Positions 44,592-54,169 of a stretch of 64,000 nucleotides of DNA are shown here, piece by piece (position 1 is the first letter of the stretch; each line of letters opens with the position of its first letter). The DNA lies in the NCBI GenBank assembly GCA_029880325.1, contig JAOUOP010000003.1, positions 62,001-126,000 of the forward strand, read 5' to 3'. The notes below the pieces were generated by a model that was not told the origin of the DNA, did no database searches, and worked only from the letters and a program-made list of their open reading frames with translations. The stretch is from Myxococcales bacterium (GTDB lineage Bacteria > Myxococcota_A > Polyangia > Polyangiales > JAFGIB01). The position numbers were made by a program, and so were the translations under genes.

Positions 44592-45617
44592 TCAGCGGCG
44601 GCGGGCGCGGGCGAGCCCGATGTTGAGGATGCGCTGCAGCAGCTGACCGTAGTCGAGCCCCGACAGCTCGGCCGCCTCCGCCAGCTCCTCGCCGTAGCCG
44701 ATGTCGGGGTTGGGGTTGGCTTCGAGGAAGTAGGGCATCTGGTCGTGGCTGAGTCGGAAATCCACGCGCACATAGCCGCCCAGGCCGAGCGCTCGGTGCA
44801 GCCGCTTGGTGATACGCGTCAGCCGCCGTTCGATGTCGGTGTCGAGGTTCTTGGCGGGTCCCAGAGTGATGCCGCGACGGCGTTGGAATTTCGGGTCCCA
44901 CTTGAGGGCTCGGGTGGCGATGCGCGGCGCGTCCGAGCGCAGCTGTTCCATGCCGAGCTCCAGGGTGGGCAAGACCTGCAGCCGCTGGTCGCCGAGCACG
45001 CCCACGTAGAGTTCGCGGCCATCGATGTACTCCTCGATGATGGCGTCGGTCTTCATCTGCTCGTGCATGAAGGCGACGCGCTCGGCGAGCTTTTCGTCGT
45101 TGTGCACCACCGAGGCCTCGGAGATGCCGAGCGAGGCTTCCTCCGCCAGAGACTTGACGATCAGTGGGAACTGCAGGCGCGACGGACGCCGTACGCGGCG
45201 ACCGCGCAGCACGGTGGTGAAGGCCGGTGCGCGAATGCGGTGGTAGTGCAGGATCTTCTTCGACAGCGCCTTGTCGCGGGCGATCATCATGCCGCGGGGA
45301 TTGCAGCCGGTATAGGGCACCTGCACCAGCTCCAGGTAGCTGACCACGTTTTGGTCGAGCATGGGCTCGCCGTGGAATTCCTCGAGCAGATTGAAGGCGA
45401 TGTGGGGCCTGAACTCGCGGATGGCGCGGCGCAGCGGGGTCAGGTCGTCGATCAGGCCCAGGGGCTCGACCTCGTGGCCCAGCTCGCGCAGACCTTCAAC
45501 CACGTCATGCTCGGTCTTGATCTCCACGAACGCGGCTTCGTCGAGCACGCTGACATCGTCCGGCGGCACCAGGTCGGTGTGCATCAGCACCAGGACTCGC
45601 TTTTTGCGTTTGGCCAT
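44592..45617 (-). CDS. ATP-grasp ligase, D-Ala-D-Ala-ligase-like
   Basis: A 341-residue ATP-grasp protein. Features: FNLLEEFHGEPMLDQNVVSY and VPYTGCNPRGMMIARDKALSK in the pre-ATP-grasp part, PLIVKSLAEEASLGIS (glycine-rich ATP loop), IIEEYIDGRELYVGVLGD, VRVDFRL and EANPNPDIGYGEELAE (metal-binding Glu/Asn). This is the D-alanine-D-alanine ligase-like family, which joins an amino group to an acyl-phosphate. The final motif differs from Ddl (which has NTxPG), so a different substrate is likely, perhaps a peptide or amino acid. It starts 9 bp after the zinc-peptidase gene, so the two are coupled. No cell-wall gene is near. Confidence 0.85.
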   Translation of the reverse strand: MAKRKKRVLVLMHTDLVPPDDVSVLDEAAFVEIKTEHDVVEGLRELGHEVEPLGLIDDLTPLRRAIREFRPHIAFNLLEEFHGEPMLDQNVVSYLELVQVPYTGCNPRGMMIARDKALSKKILHYHRIRAPAFTTVLRGRRVRRPSRLQFPLIVKSLAEEASLGISEASVVHNDEKLAERVAFMHEQMKTDAIIEEYIDGRELYVGVLGDQRLQVLPTLELGMEQLRSDAPRIATRALKWDPKFQRRRGITLGPAKNLDTDIERRLTRITKRLHRALGLGGYVRVDFRLSHDQMPYFLEANPNPDIGYGEELAEAAELSGLDYGQLLQRILNIGLARARRR

Positions 45618-45626
45618 CCCGTGCTC

Positions 45627-46760
45627 TCACATGGCGTGCCAGTCGCGGCCGCGGTAGACGTAGCTGACGCCGTGCACCGTCAGCAGCACGGCGAACTCCA
45701 ACAGCAGCTCGTGTTCGCCGCCGACCGCGCGCAAGCCCAGCTCCTTGCAGCGACCGACCATCTCGCCGAGCACCTGGTTGAGGGCGAATTCGTATTCGCC
45801 CGTCCAGCGTGCCACCAGCTGGCGGATGCGGCGGCGGTTTCTGCGCAGGAAGGTCGCTGCGGGTTCGCCGTTCGTGTTCGAGGCGGGCTGGCCGTCGTCG
45901 CTTCCGTCCACGAAGAGCCGCCGCAGGTCGCGATCGTAGGCGTTGGAGTAGCCCACGCTGTAGTGGGCGCGCTTGCGCTCGTAGTACTCGCGCAGGGTGA
46001 TGCGCAGGCTCGGCAGGGCGTAGGGACGGGCGCGGCTGTTGACGCGCCGCGGCTGGTCAACGAGCGTCGCCATTAGCCCATCGACGTACTCGAGCTTGCG
46101 GCGGGCGGGCCAGCCGGCGTAGCGCTTGCGCCAGTCGTAGCGCGGTCGCAGCCACACGGCGAAGGTCTCGGCGAAGTCCTCCTCGGGATGGGCCTGGGCG
46201 TACCATGCGTCCAGGTTATGCACGTAGCGGCGGCTGGCCGGGTTGGGGCGGTAGGCCTGGGGATAGGGCGTCGACGGGTTGCCGAAGTGCTGGCGCCAGC
46301 TGCGCCGCCGCTGCAGTTGAAAGGCGTGCTGCAGGGCGTGACCGAGTTCGTGGCGCAATAGCCGCAGGCACGACTCCTGGGTCCCGCCCTCCACGTCGAG
46401 CATCTGCGAGCGCTCCAGGCGGATCAGGCGCGGATGGGCCAGGTAGAAGGGCAGGGCCACGCCCGGTACATCCGCCGGGCTGAACCACTCATCCGAGAGC
46501 CAGAAATGCGGATTGAGGCGCAGTCCGCGCAGGCGCAGCTCGTGCTTGACGCGCTCGACGCGCTCCTCGAGCCAGCTGCCCTCGATGCTCACGCCCAGGT
46601 CGCAGAGCCTGAGTTCCAACAGCTCGCGCCGCGGTAGGCCTTCCCAGTCCACTCGGGCGCGGCGCTTTCGTCGGGAGCTGTTGGGCACGGGAACACGGGG
46701 CGCCGCCGGCAGCGGGTTTTGCCGGTTCGCTGAGCCAATGTAGCGCAGTGGTGGCTCCAT
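45627..46760 (-). CDS. Putative zinc-binding metallopeptidase
   Basis: A protein of about 377 residues with LLRHELGHALQHAFQL (HExxH with the extra His typical of zincins) and PEEDFAETFAVWL, whose Glu may be the third zinc ligand. It resembles the putative zinc-binding peptidase family PF15887. The N-terminal 100 residues are basic, with a helix LEERVERVKHELRLRGL; no signal peptide is seen, so it is likely cytoplasmic. It is first in a leftward group and is followed after 9 bp by the ATP-grasp gene. The start is uncertain (ATG 46760; 46802 or 46868 also possible). Target protein unknown. Confidence 0.75.
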   Translation of the reverse strand: MEPPLRYIGSANRQNPLPAAPRVPVPNSSRRKRRARVDWEGLPRRELLELRLCDLGVSIEGSWLEERVERVKHELRLRGLRLNPHFWLSDEWFSPADVPGVALPFYLAHPRLIRLERSQMLDVEGGTQESCLRLLRHELGHALQHAFQLQRRRSWRQHFGNPSTPYPQAYRPNPASRRYVHNLDAWYAQAHPEEDFAETFAVWLRPRYDWRKRYAGWPARRKLEYVDGLMATLVDQPRRVNSRARPYALPSLRITLREYYERKRAHYSVGYSNAYDRDLRRLFVDGSDDGQPASNTNGEPAATFLRRNRRRIRQLVARWTGEYEFALNQVLGEMVGRCKELGLRAVGGEHELLLEFAVLLTVHGVSYVYRGRDWHAM

Positions 46761-46939
46761 TTCAGTTGTGGAGCTGCCAACCGAAAAGAGCGCCGGGCGC
46801 ATGTGTTCAGGATCGGGGCCGAAGATCGGGAGCAGCCGGGACGACTCACTGGGGACCGCGGAGGCCATTCGGGCGCGGTCGCATTTTCGAGGCTAAGCTA
46901 TGGGCCAGCTGGGAGCCCGAAGCCCAGCATGGGAGGATG

Positions 46940-48385
46940 ATGCCGCGACATGGCCTGAGGAAAACGGTTCGACGTCATAGCCTGCGCGTGCGGGCTGCGT
47001 CGGGCCACGGGGAGCGCTCGGATGCGGGCCTGGGCGGCGCGGTGGCGCTGCGGCCGCAGCACGAGGCGGCGCGGGGTGGGGGGCCGGTCGGTGCGGAGGC
47101 AGTGGAAGAACGCGTGGAGCCGCCGTACCGGAACGGCACGGCGCGGGCGCGTGAAGCTTTGGACCTGCTCGGTGTCGTGGGCGAGCAGGAGCGCGGCCAG
47201 GTCGACGGTCCTGTCAATGGTCAGGTCCATGCCAGGGCCAACGGGCACGGGGCTGTCGCCGTGCTCGACCAGCTGGCGGTTGGCGCGGGCTCGGAGCCAG
47301 AGGCCGCGCCGCGGTCGCTGCGCGTGGTCGGAGCGGTTCCAGAGGCTGTGTTTCCTTCAGAGCCCACCGAGCCCACCGAGCCCGAAGCCCCAGCGTACCA
47401 GCTCAGTGCTCCGGAGGATTCGACGGCGCAGCCCGAGACCGTTGCGGAGGGGGCCAGCCTCGCTGCGGCCCTGGAAGCTGCGGTGGAGGATGCGGCGGCG
47501 ACCGATCTGCAGGTCGCGGTTGAAACCCGTGCATCGCGTCCCGAGGTGTCGGCGCTGGACGACGGCTTTTTCGACACGCCGCCACCGCCGGCCGAACTCA
47601 CCGAGGAATGGGACAGCCTGCCGCCCCCCCCTCCGATGAACCGAGAGGCGCGGCTGGCGATGTGGGCTAGCGCGGCCATTTTGGTGGTGTCCCTGATCGG
47701 CATCGGTTCCTATGAGGCCTATCACCGCCTGGTGGTACCCGAGCCGGTCGAACTGGGCGCCGGCGGACCCCTGGGAGCACCCGAGATCGAGCCGATCCGG
47801 GCCGCCGAGGAAGGGCCGGAGCCCATGGCGCAGGGGGAGGTCGAGCCGCTACCGGCGGCGCAGGACGCGGAAGGGGCCGAGCCGGCTGTCGCCAGTGCCA
47901 CCGATGAGGCGTCGGACGGGCCCGGGGAGGCTGCAGAGGCTGATGGGGAGCCCACGCAGGCGGTCGAGCCCGAGGCTCCGGATGCGCCCGAAGCGGTCGC
48001 TGCTGCCGGGGTGGCCGCGGTCCCCGGGGCCGATGCCGCCGCGGCTGCCGCCGTCGTCTCCGAGGCCGAAGCGCTTTTCAAGAAGGGCGACCACAAGGCC
48101 GCACTCGCGGCCTACGAGCGTGCGCTGGCGCTCGATTCGGGGCACGCCCTGGCGCTGAGCCGCTCGGCTTTCATTCAGCTCAACCGCGGGCGTAAACGCG
48201 AGGCGGCCGAGCTGGCCGGCCGTGCCGTCGCCATCGATCCCAAAAACTCCGAGGCCTGGATCGTGCTCGGCGCCGCTCGCGGTGCTCTCGGCGACCGTGC
48301 CGGCGCGCGCGAGGCCTACGGTCGCTGCGCCGAGGGCGCCACCGGGGAGTTCGTGGTCGAGTGCCGTCGCATGGCGCGACGTTGA
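46940..48385 (+). CDS. Single-pass membrane protein with TPR domain
   Basis: A 481-residue protein. About 235 N-terminal residues are low-complexity, rich in Ala, Glu and Pro, and lie in the cytoplasm; a single membrane helix (LAMWASAAILVVSLIGIGSY) follows, then a second disordered Ala/Glu/Pro linker and a C-terminal TPR-like domain (AEALFKKGDHKAALAAYERA, RKREAAELAGRAVAID, GDRAGAREAYGRCAEG) expected in the periplasm. The layout is common in Myxococcota adhesion, gliding and secretion accessory proteins. A Shine-Dalgarno GGGAGG favours the second of two adjacent ATGs (46937 or 46940). It is divergent from the zinc-peptidase gene. Function unknown. Confidence 0.65.
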   Translation: MPRHGLRKTVRRHSLRVRAASGHGERSDAGLGGAVALRPQHEAARGGGPVGAEAVEERVEPPYRNGTARAREALDLLGVVGEQERGQVDGPVNGQVHARANGHGAVAVLDQLAVGAGSEPEAAPRSLRVVGAVPEAVFPSEPTEPTEPEAPAYQLSAPEDSTAQPETVAEGASLAAALEAAVEDAAATDLQVAVETRASRPEVSALDDGFFDTPPPPAELTEEWDSLPPPPPMNREARLAMWASAAILVVSLIGIGSYEAYHRLVVPEPVELGAGGPLGAPEIEPIRAAEEGPEPMAQGEVEPLPAAQDAEGAEPAVASATDEASDGPGEAAEADGEPTQAVEPEAPDAPEAVAAAGVAAVPGADAAAAAAVVSEAEALFKKGDHKAALAAYERALALDSGHALALSRSAFIQLNRGRKREAAELAGRAVAIDPKNSEAWIVLGAARGALGDRAGAREAYGRCAEGATGEFVVECRRMARR

Positions 48386-48416
48386 CGCCCGGTGCGCTTC
48401 AACCGCGCTCGCCAGC

Positions 48417-48481
48417 TACGCCCGCTGGTTACGCCCGCTGGTTACGCCCGCTGGTTACGCCCGCTGGTTACGCCCGCTGGT
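48417..48481. repeat. Five perfect tandem copies of a 13-bp repeat
   Basis: TACGCCCGCTGGT is repeated five times without change from 48417 to 48481, preceded by a partial unit and followed by a diverged one (TACGCCCCCC). It starts 32 bp after the stop of the TPR gene. Perfect short tandem repeats can change copy number by slippage. Confidence 0.95.
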
Positions 48482-48651
48482 TACGCCCCCCGTGAAAAGT
48501 TGCCTGCAGCCGATACCCGGGATCGGATTGTGGGTCTGGAGTCGTGATCTAGGTCCGAGTACCGACTGCAGGCGCGGTGCGTGTTATGGATACAAGTGTT
48601 AGACCGTACGCCGCGGTGTGTCCTAAACAGGCCCTCAACGCTTTCTAAACT

Positions 48652-49203
48652 GTGAAACAAACGCACTTTCTGACCCGGGGCATCATGCCGCAGGCGGCGT
48701 CGATGCTCGCCCTGATGTGCCTCGTCACGCTCCTGCACGCCACCCACGCGGCGGCCCAGGGACTCGACGAGGAGGAGAGGCCGGCGGAGCATGTCCCGGT
48801 TTCGGGATTTTGGCCCGACCTGGCGCTCACCTTCGGCGGTGGCATTGGGCTCGAACACAGCCTCTATAGCAACGTCATGGCGCGCCTGCGCGTTGGCGCC
48901 CTCTTGGCAGCCGAGCCCTTCTTCTATCATCTGGGCGTTACCGGCGAGGTGGGAGGTCTGGCCGAGCACGGCTATGGCCTCGAGGCCGAGATCAATCATA
49001 TCCACGGCCTGTTCTTGCGCGTGGGGATGCAGCGGGTTGCCGGTGACGAATGGATGAGTGAGGTGGGCTTCGGGATTGCGGTGGCTGGTCTCGAGTGGCA
49101 CCACCGTTGGACCCCCGGTGACGACGACTACAACGCCTTGATGCTGACGATCCGGCTGCCCATCGGCATCTGGTGGTTTCTGGTGGCCAACGCGCCCCAG
49201 TGA
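48652..49203 (+). CDS. Exported outer-membrane-like small protein
   Basis: A 183-residue protein with a signal peptide (LALMCLVTLLHATHAAAQG). The mature part shows short alternating strands with glycine and aromatic residues (LALTFGGGIGLEHSLYSNVM, LRVGALLAAEPFFYHLGVT, YGLEAEINHIHGLFLRVGMQ), like a small eight- to ten-stranded beta-barrel, ending LMLTIRLPIGIWWFLVANA. The GTG at 48652 gives a Lys in the n-region; the ATG at 48685 is the alternative. No clear ribosome-binding site. Predicted location is the outer membrane. It lies alone after the tandem repeat. Confidence 0.65.
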   Translation: MKQTHFLTRGIMPQAASMLALMCLVTLLHATHAAAQGLDEEERPAEHVPVSGFWPDLALTFGGGIGLEHSLYSNVMARLRVGALLAAEPFFYHLGVTGEVGGLAEHGYGLEAEINHIHGLFLRVGMQRVAGDEWMSEVGFGIAVAGLEWHHRWTPGDDDYNALMLTIRLPIGIWWFLVANAPQ

Positions 49204-49315
49204 AGGCGAGCCGCTGTCGACAGCGGCGAGATCGAGCCCTGCTGCGTCAGCTGCCACGGTCCCGCCGACGCCGATGCTGGCGTCGCTGCCACGCTCTGAG
49301 CGTGCGCAGGCCCCC

Positions 49316-49723
49316 TCAGGTTCCCGGCACCTGGGGAAAGCCCGGACTGCTGGGGGCGGAGCGATGGCGGCGTCGAAAGGCTCGGCCGATGCTGCCCGCG
49401 AGCCGCTCGAGCCCGGCTTCGAGGTCGCGTGCCTCCCCGTCGAGTACCAGCATGCCGGTCCCGACCGCTTCGCACAGGCCGCTGAGTTCCTCGCCGGCGA
49501 AGTCGTTCAGGCTCTCTTCGACGACAACCACCAGCGGGACCAGGCTGGCGATGGCGTCCGCCGCGCCCTTGAGCCCACAGTGGTGAACGCCTACCGAGCG
49601 GTGGACGGTGGCGGTCGTTTGACGACAGCGCTGCACCAGCGCCTCGCTGCTGGCCACCACCAGCACCACATCCATCCGCTCGGGCATGAGCGTCGCTCGC
49701 TGTTGGATATCGCTTTCTGCCAT
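49316..49723 (-). CDS. Hypothetical protein, possible pseudo-receiver
   Basis: A 135-residue soluble protein with strand-helix alternation (MDVVLVVASSEALVQRCRQT, SLVPLVVVVEESLNDF, AVGTGMLVLDGEARD). The pattern is like a receiver domain with the usual phosphoryl-accepting Asp missing: the third strand ends VVVVEES where active receivers have D. The C-terminal 20 residues are Arg- and Pro-rich. The ATG at 49723 was chosen; a GTG 12 bases upstream is possible. No Shine-Dalgarno is obvious. Function unknown; a non-coding origin is not excluded. Confidence 0.45.
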   Translation of the reverse strand: MAESDIQQRATLMPERMDVVLVVASSEALVQRCRQTTATVHRSVGVHHCGLKGAADAIASLVPLVVVVEESLNDFAGEELSGLCEAVGTGMLVLDGEARDLEAGLERLAGSIGRAFRRRHRSAPSSPGFPQVPGT

Positions 49724-50381
49724 TCGCAGGGGCACCGGCTCGCGGTACGAATGCGTCGCACGCGACGTTTCGAGCCGATGCTTCTAGCTTAGCAGCCGCC
49801 GGGGCTCGTGAAACCGACAACCTTTGTGGTGCTCCCATGGGTGCAATGCTGCGCCATCTCGCTACAAGGGAGGGAGCTGTCGTGTGACCCGCGACGCGAA
49901 CGGCTGGTGTTTGCGGTCCGTGGTCAAAGATCGGCTCGGTTGTCGGCCGGTGGGTCGGGCGCCCACCTGCACAGCAGCGAAACCTGCAGTCTGCGATTGT
50001 CCACATGCAGACCGTGGGCGCTCGGGCAGGCGGCGCAGTCTACAAGGGGCGCGGGGCGACCTTGGCGCGGACAACATACGCAGAGTTCGACGCTGGAGCC
50101 TGAGCCCCTACGGCTGGGCGAGCGAAACTCGACCGGGCGGGCGACGGCCGGGCCCCCCTCGGTGCGTTCCGAACTCACGCAATCCGCTTCACAATGCGGG
50201 CGGTGAGGGGCTGGCAGTAGGGGTCGTGGCATTGTGAGGCAGCGCACAGAGTAGCAGGGGTCGCTCTGGCGTTTGTGACATCGCTGTAACATCGACCGCA
50301 CGACGCCATAACAACATGACGAGACGCGGCGGGCGGCCGAACTCACGGCGTCGGCACGACAACCTGTGTCCCGAGTGCATC
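49724..50381. other. 658-bp stretch with no convincing gene
   Basis: Open frames here are short, overlap one another on both strands and show skewed composition without start or ribosome-binding signals. I see no tRNA, repeat or hairpin of note. Near 50260-50330 the DNA becomes less GC-rich (GTTTGTGACATCGCTGTAAC) and may hold a promoter. Confidence 0.4.
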
Positions 50382-52097
50382 CTACTCGCTGCAGCTGCTG
50401 CCGAAGCGACGCAGCGAACCGGCATCGAAGCTCCACTCGGGACTTGCGAGGCTGCCGTCTGTCGCAGGTCGGTACCACACGGGATCGGGGCCGTCCGGGT
50501 CCGGGTTGCGCAGCACGTGGATGTCCTGGGCCGGCATGTAACTCTGAGCTAATAGCATCAGATGTTCGCCGCTGGCGTTTTCGGCCAGGTCCAGCACCAG
50601 CACCGCGTGGCCGAAGAGGCCGCCGCGCGCCGGCTCGATGTAGACGTCGCCCGGGGCCAGCTTCGAGGCGTCGGCAAGCGGCTCGAGCTCGCGGTATAGG
50701 GAGGCCGTGTTGGCGATGCCGAAAACGTGGTCGAGGTAGCGGCGAAAGCCCCCGTGGGTGCGCCCGGGGGCGGCGCTTGGCTTCCAGGGGCCGCTCTGTC
50801 CCCGAGGTGGACGCTCGCCACGGCGCCAGTGCCGATAGGGCAGGGCGCCGCCGTTGGCCGCCCGAAAGCAGACCTCGTCGCCGCGGCCGTGGCCGAAGAG
50901 GTACTCGGCGCGCAGGCGCATCACGGCGTCGGCGCACTGCTGCAGGTCGCGCCTGCCCACGTCGATGTCGATCACCGCCGCGTGCACGCGTTGGGAGCGC
51001 TTGGGGCGTCCGTTATGAAGCGCGACCTGCGTTCCGGGGGGCTTCAGGGGCAGGCCGCGCAACCAGTGGCCGAAGCTGCCGGGCGCTAGCAGGACGCGCC
51101 GATAGCCTGTGGGTGGGGGAAAGCGGGCGGCCAGCGTGTCGGCCTCGGTGGCGAAGGACCAGCGGTAGCGCGCGGCGTTGCGGGACACTGCGTTCGAGGG
51201 AGGCTCCGGTGCGCCTTCGTCGCCTGCCCGGGCCGAGGGGGCTCGGCAGGCCTCGAGCATCAATTCGGGGCGGTACTCGAAGTGCATGGTGTCGAGGTGG
51301 TACCAGCGGCCGCCCCAGAGGAAGCCCTCGCGTTCGAAGGCGTCCACGATGGCCAGCGGGACGCGATTGCGATGCCGGGGTTGGCCCGAGGAATCGCGGC
51401 TCCAGCGATGGTAGTCGGAAAGCTCGGTGGCCACGTCGACGGCGATGCCGAAGGCGTGGGCGCTCTTTCGGTCGGCGCCGCGCACGTTGCGTGGATTGAA
51501 GGCACCTGCGGTCTGGCTTGCGATGGCGACCAGCGGCGGTTCGAGCTTCGACAGGCGCGCGGCGACGGCCCGCAGGCGTGCATCGACCCCGCCCACGCGC
51601 GTGACCCGCAGGCTGCGGCCACCGGGCCAGGGCACCTCCACCAGCTGCCTTCGCACGGCTTCTTCATCGCTGCCGTAGAGCTTTTCGAAGAACGGCAGGT
51701 GCCGGGCGCGACCGGGGTCATGGTCTCTCGGGGGCGGTTTGCCGTCGGCCGCTCCGGCGCCGACGCGCTGGGCCATCTGGTCTTCGAGGTCCGGCCGCTC
51801 GAGGCGCTCGGTGGCGGTCTTTTCGCGACCGTCGTCGTAGGCCATGCGCGTGCCGTCACAGAAGATGAGCGTATTGGGCGAAACCTCGCAGACGTGTTCG
51901 GGGTAGGCCTGCTGCAGGCATGTGAGGCCGGCTTCGACCACCTGCGCCGGGCGAGGCGTCGGCTCCGCGACTTCGCGTGAGTCGATGGGCGCCTGCGTCG
52001 AGGCCGTCGTCGGTGTCGCGGCGCCGCGGCGGGCTGCTTCTGGATGGGCTGCGGTCTCCGGGGCGCAGCCGGCCAGCCACAGCATGGCCAGCGCCAT
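50382..52097 (-). CDS. Lipoprotein with M15 peptidase-like domain fused to DUF4846
   Basis: A 571-residue lipoprotein starting [11 protein letters not shown] (lipobox Cys11), with AGAGGGG before the ATG. Residues about 95-300 form an M15-type (D-Ala-D-Ala carboxypeptidase/VanY/extensin-like) domain: [11 protein letters not shown] and [14 protein letters not shown] give the zinc ligands H, D and H. Residues about 335-560 match DUF4846: [75 protein letters not shown] and [15 protein letters not shown]. Both parts face the periplasm, so it may trim or sense peptidoglycan. It is divergent from ilvD, 129 bp between starts. The DUF4846 function is unknown. Confidence 0.82.
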   Translation of the reverse strand: MALAMLWLAGCAPETAAHPEAARRGAATPTTASTQAPIDSREVAEPTPRPAQVVEAGLTCLQQAYPEHVCEVSPNTLIFCDGTRMAYDDGREKTATERLERPDLEDQMAQRVGAGAADGKPPPRDHDPGRARHLPFFEKLYGSDEEAVRRQLVEVPWPGGRSLRVTRVGGVDARLRAVAARLSKLEPPLVAIASQTAGAFNPRNVRGADRKSAHAFGIAVDVATELSDYHRWSRDSSGQPRHRNRVPLAIVDAFEREGFLWGGRWYHLDTMHFEYRPELMLEACRAPSARAGDEGAPEPPSNAVSRNAARYRWSFATEADTLAARFPPPTGYRRVLLAPGSFGHWLRGLPLKPPGTQVALHNGRPKRSQRVHAAVIDIDVGRRDLQQCADAVMRLRAEYLFGHGRGDEVCFRAANGGALPYRHWRRGERPPRGQSGPWKPSAAPGRTHGGFRRYLDHVFGIANTASLYRELEPLADASKLAPGDVYIEPARGGLFGHAVLVLDLAENASGEHLMLLAQSYMPAQDIHVLRNPDPDGPDPVWYRPATDGSLASPEWSFDAGSLRRFGSSCSE

Positions 52098-52226
52098 TGT
52101 CCCCTCTGCGATCGGGGGCCGTCTCGGCGCGCTGTCGCAACTCACAGCCCCATTGTGGGCGACCTCGGCCGGCTGGCAAATCCCGTGTTGCCCGACCCCC
52201 GCACGACAGCTAGCCTCGCTGCCACC

Positions 52227-54086
52227 ATGGCCTACCGCAGTCACACCTCCACCCACGGCCGCAACATGGCCGGCGCCCGCGCCCTGTGGCGCGCCACCGG
52301 CATGACCGACGCCGACTTCGAAAAGCCGATCATCGCGATCGCCAACAGCTTCACCCAATTCGTGCCCGGGCACGTGCACCTGCATGACGTGGGGCAGCGG
52401 GTCAAAGCCGTGATCGACGCCGCCGGCGGCTACGGCGCGGAGTTCAACACCATCGCCGTCGACGACGGCATCGCCATGGGTCACGACGGCATGTTGTACT
52501 CGCTGCCCAGCCGGGAGTTGATCGCCGACAGCGTCGAGTACATGGTCAACGCCCACTGTGCCGACGCCCTGGTTTGCATCTCCAACTGCGACAAGATCAC
52601 GCCCGGCATGTTGCTGGCGGCCGTGCGGCTGAACATCCCTGCGATCTTCGTCTCGGGCGGACCGATGGAGGCGGGCAAGATGGCGGGCACCCACGACCGC
52701 GAGGGAAAGCCCCTGGTCCGCAAGCTCGACTTGATCGACGCCATGATCGCCGGTGGCGATCAGAGCGTGGGCGACGATGAGCTGTTGCAGATGGAGCGCT
52801 CCGCCTGTCCCACCTGCGGTTCCTGCTCCGGCATGTTCACGGCCAACAGCATGAACTGCTTGAACGAGGCGCTGGGCCTGGGCCTGCCGGGCAACGGCAC
52901 CCTCTTGGCCACCCATGCGATGCGCTGGGAACTCTTCGAGCGGGCCGGCAAGCGCATCGTCGAAGTCGCCAAGCAGCACTATCTCGAAGGCAAAGAGGGC
53001 CTGCTACCGCGCGACATCGCCAGTTTCGAGGCCTTCGAAAATGCGATGACCCTGGACATCGCCATGGGTGGCTCGACCAATACCGTGCTGCACCTGTTGG
53101 CGGCGGCCCAGGAGGCGGGCGTGGACTTCACCATGAAGGACATCGATCGTCTCTCGCGCAAGGTGCCCAACCTCTGCAAGGTCGCGCCTTCCTCACAGTA
53201 CCACGTGGAGGATGTACACCGAGCCGGCGGCATCATGACCATTTTGGGTGAGCTGCGGCGCATGGGTCTTTTGCACGAGCAGGTGCGCACCATCCACGCG
53301 CCCACCATGGGGCAGGCCATCGACGAAAACGACGTGCGCGGCGAGCACGCGAGTGAAGAAGCCAAGCGGCGCGCGCTGGCGGCGCCCGGCGGCGTGCGCA
53401 CCACGGTTGCGTTCTCCCAGGACAAGTACTTCGACGCAGCCGACATGGACGCTGCGGGCGGCTGCATTCGCGACGCCGAACACGCCTACAGCAAGGACGG
53501 CGGCCTGGCGGTGCTCTACGGCAACATCGCCGAGGAGGGCTGCATCGTGAAGACCGCCGGTGTCGACGCCTCGATCCTGAAGTTCAACGGTCGCGCCCGC
53601 GTGTTTCAGTCCCAGGACGCGGCCTGCGAAGCCATTCTCGGCGACGCCATCGAGCCGGGCGACGCGGTCGTGATCGTCTACGAAGGTCCCAAGGGCGGCC
53701 CTGGCATGCAGGAAATGCTGTATCCGACCAGCTATTTGAAGAGCAAGGGCCTGGGCAAGGCCTGCGCCCTGATCACCGATGGCCGCTTCAGCGGTGGCAC
53801 CAGCGGTTTGTCCATCGGTCACGCTTCACCCGAGGCGGCCGAAGGCGGCACCATCGCCCTGGTCGAAGAGGGCGACCGCATCGAGATCGACATCCCCGGG
53901 CGCACGATTTCGCTGGCGGTTGACGACGAAGTGCTCGCCAAGCGGCGGGCGGCGATGGAAGCCAAGGGCAAAGCGGCCTACCGCCCCCAGCGCGAGCGCA
54001 AGGTCTCCCAGGCCCTGCGCGCCTACGCCGCCATGACCACCAGCGCCGCCCGCGGCGCCGTGCGCGATGTCTCGCAGCTGGATTGA
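52227..54086 (+). CDS. ilvD: Dihydroxy-acid dehydratase
   Basis: A 619-residue IlvD. It starts [20 protein letters not shown], the family N-terminus, and has the iron-sulfur ligands in [32 protein letters not shown] and the downstream [11 protein letters not shown] and [20 protein letters not shown] blocks. It dehydrates 2,3-dihydroxy-isovalerate and -methylvalerate to the 2-keto acids of valine, isoleucine and leucine synthesis, and needs an Fe-S cluster. Length is standard. The ATG at 52227 is well supported; in-frame codons further upstream belong to the divergent gene region. No other ilv genes are adjacent. Confidence 0.97.
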   Translation: MAYRSHTSTHGRNMAGARALWRATGMTDADFEKPIIAIANSFTQFVPGHVHLHDVGQRVKAVIDAAGGYGAEFNTIAVDDGIAMGHDGMLYSLPSRELIADSVEYMVNAHCADALVCISNCDKITPGMLLAAVRLNIPAIFVSGGPMEAGKMAGTHDREGKPLVRKLDLIDAMIAGGDQSVGDDELLQMERSACPTCGSCSGMFTANSMNCLNEALGLGLPGNGTLLATHAMRWELFERAGKRIVEVAKQHYLEGKEGLLPRDIASFEAFENAMTLDIAMGGSTNTVLHLLAAAQEAGVDFTMKDIDRLSRKVPNLCKVAPSSQYHVEDVHRAGGIMTILGELRRMGLLHEQVRTIHAPTMGQAIDENDVRGEHASEEAKRRALAAPGGVRTTVAFSQDKYFDAADMDAAGGCIRDAEHAYSKDGGLAVLYGNIAEEGCIVKTAGVDASILKFNGRARVFQSQDAACEAILGDAIEPGDAVVIVYEGPKGGPGMQEMLYPTSYLKSKGLGKACALITDGRFSGGTSGLSIGHASPEAAEGGTIALVEEGDRIEIDIPGRTISLAVDDEVLAKRRAAMEAKGKAAYRPQRERKVSQALRAYAAMTTSAARGAVRDVSQLD

Positions 54087-54169
54087 GGGCGGAAGCTGTC
54101 GCGATCGTCCAGAGCCGGCCGCGATTGGCATTCGCATGGTGAAACACGCGCCCGTGCGGGCCCTGCGTC

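Noticed and set aside
41650..46076. Long plus-strand open frames within 41.6-46 kb
   Set aside because: They are mirror frames of the leftward peptidase/ATP-grasp genes, lack motifs and follow GC-codon bias of the opposite strand.
52044..52226. Longer ilvD start
   Set aside because: The added residues do not match IlvD and overlap the divergent lipoprotein gene; the family N-terminus begins at 52227.
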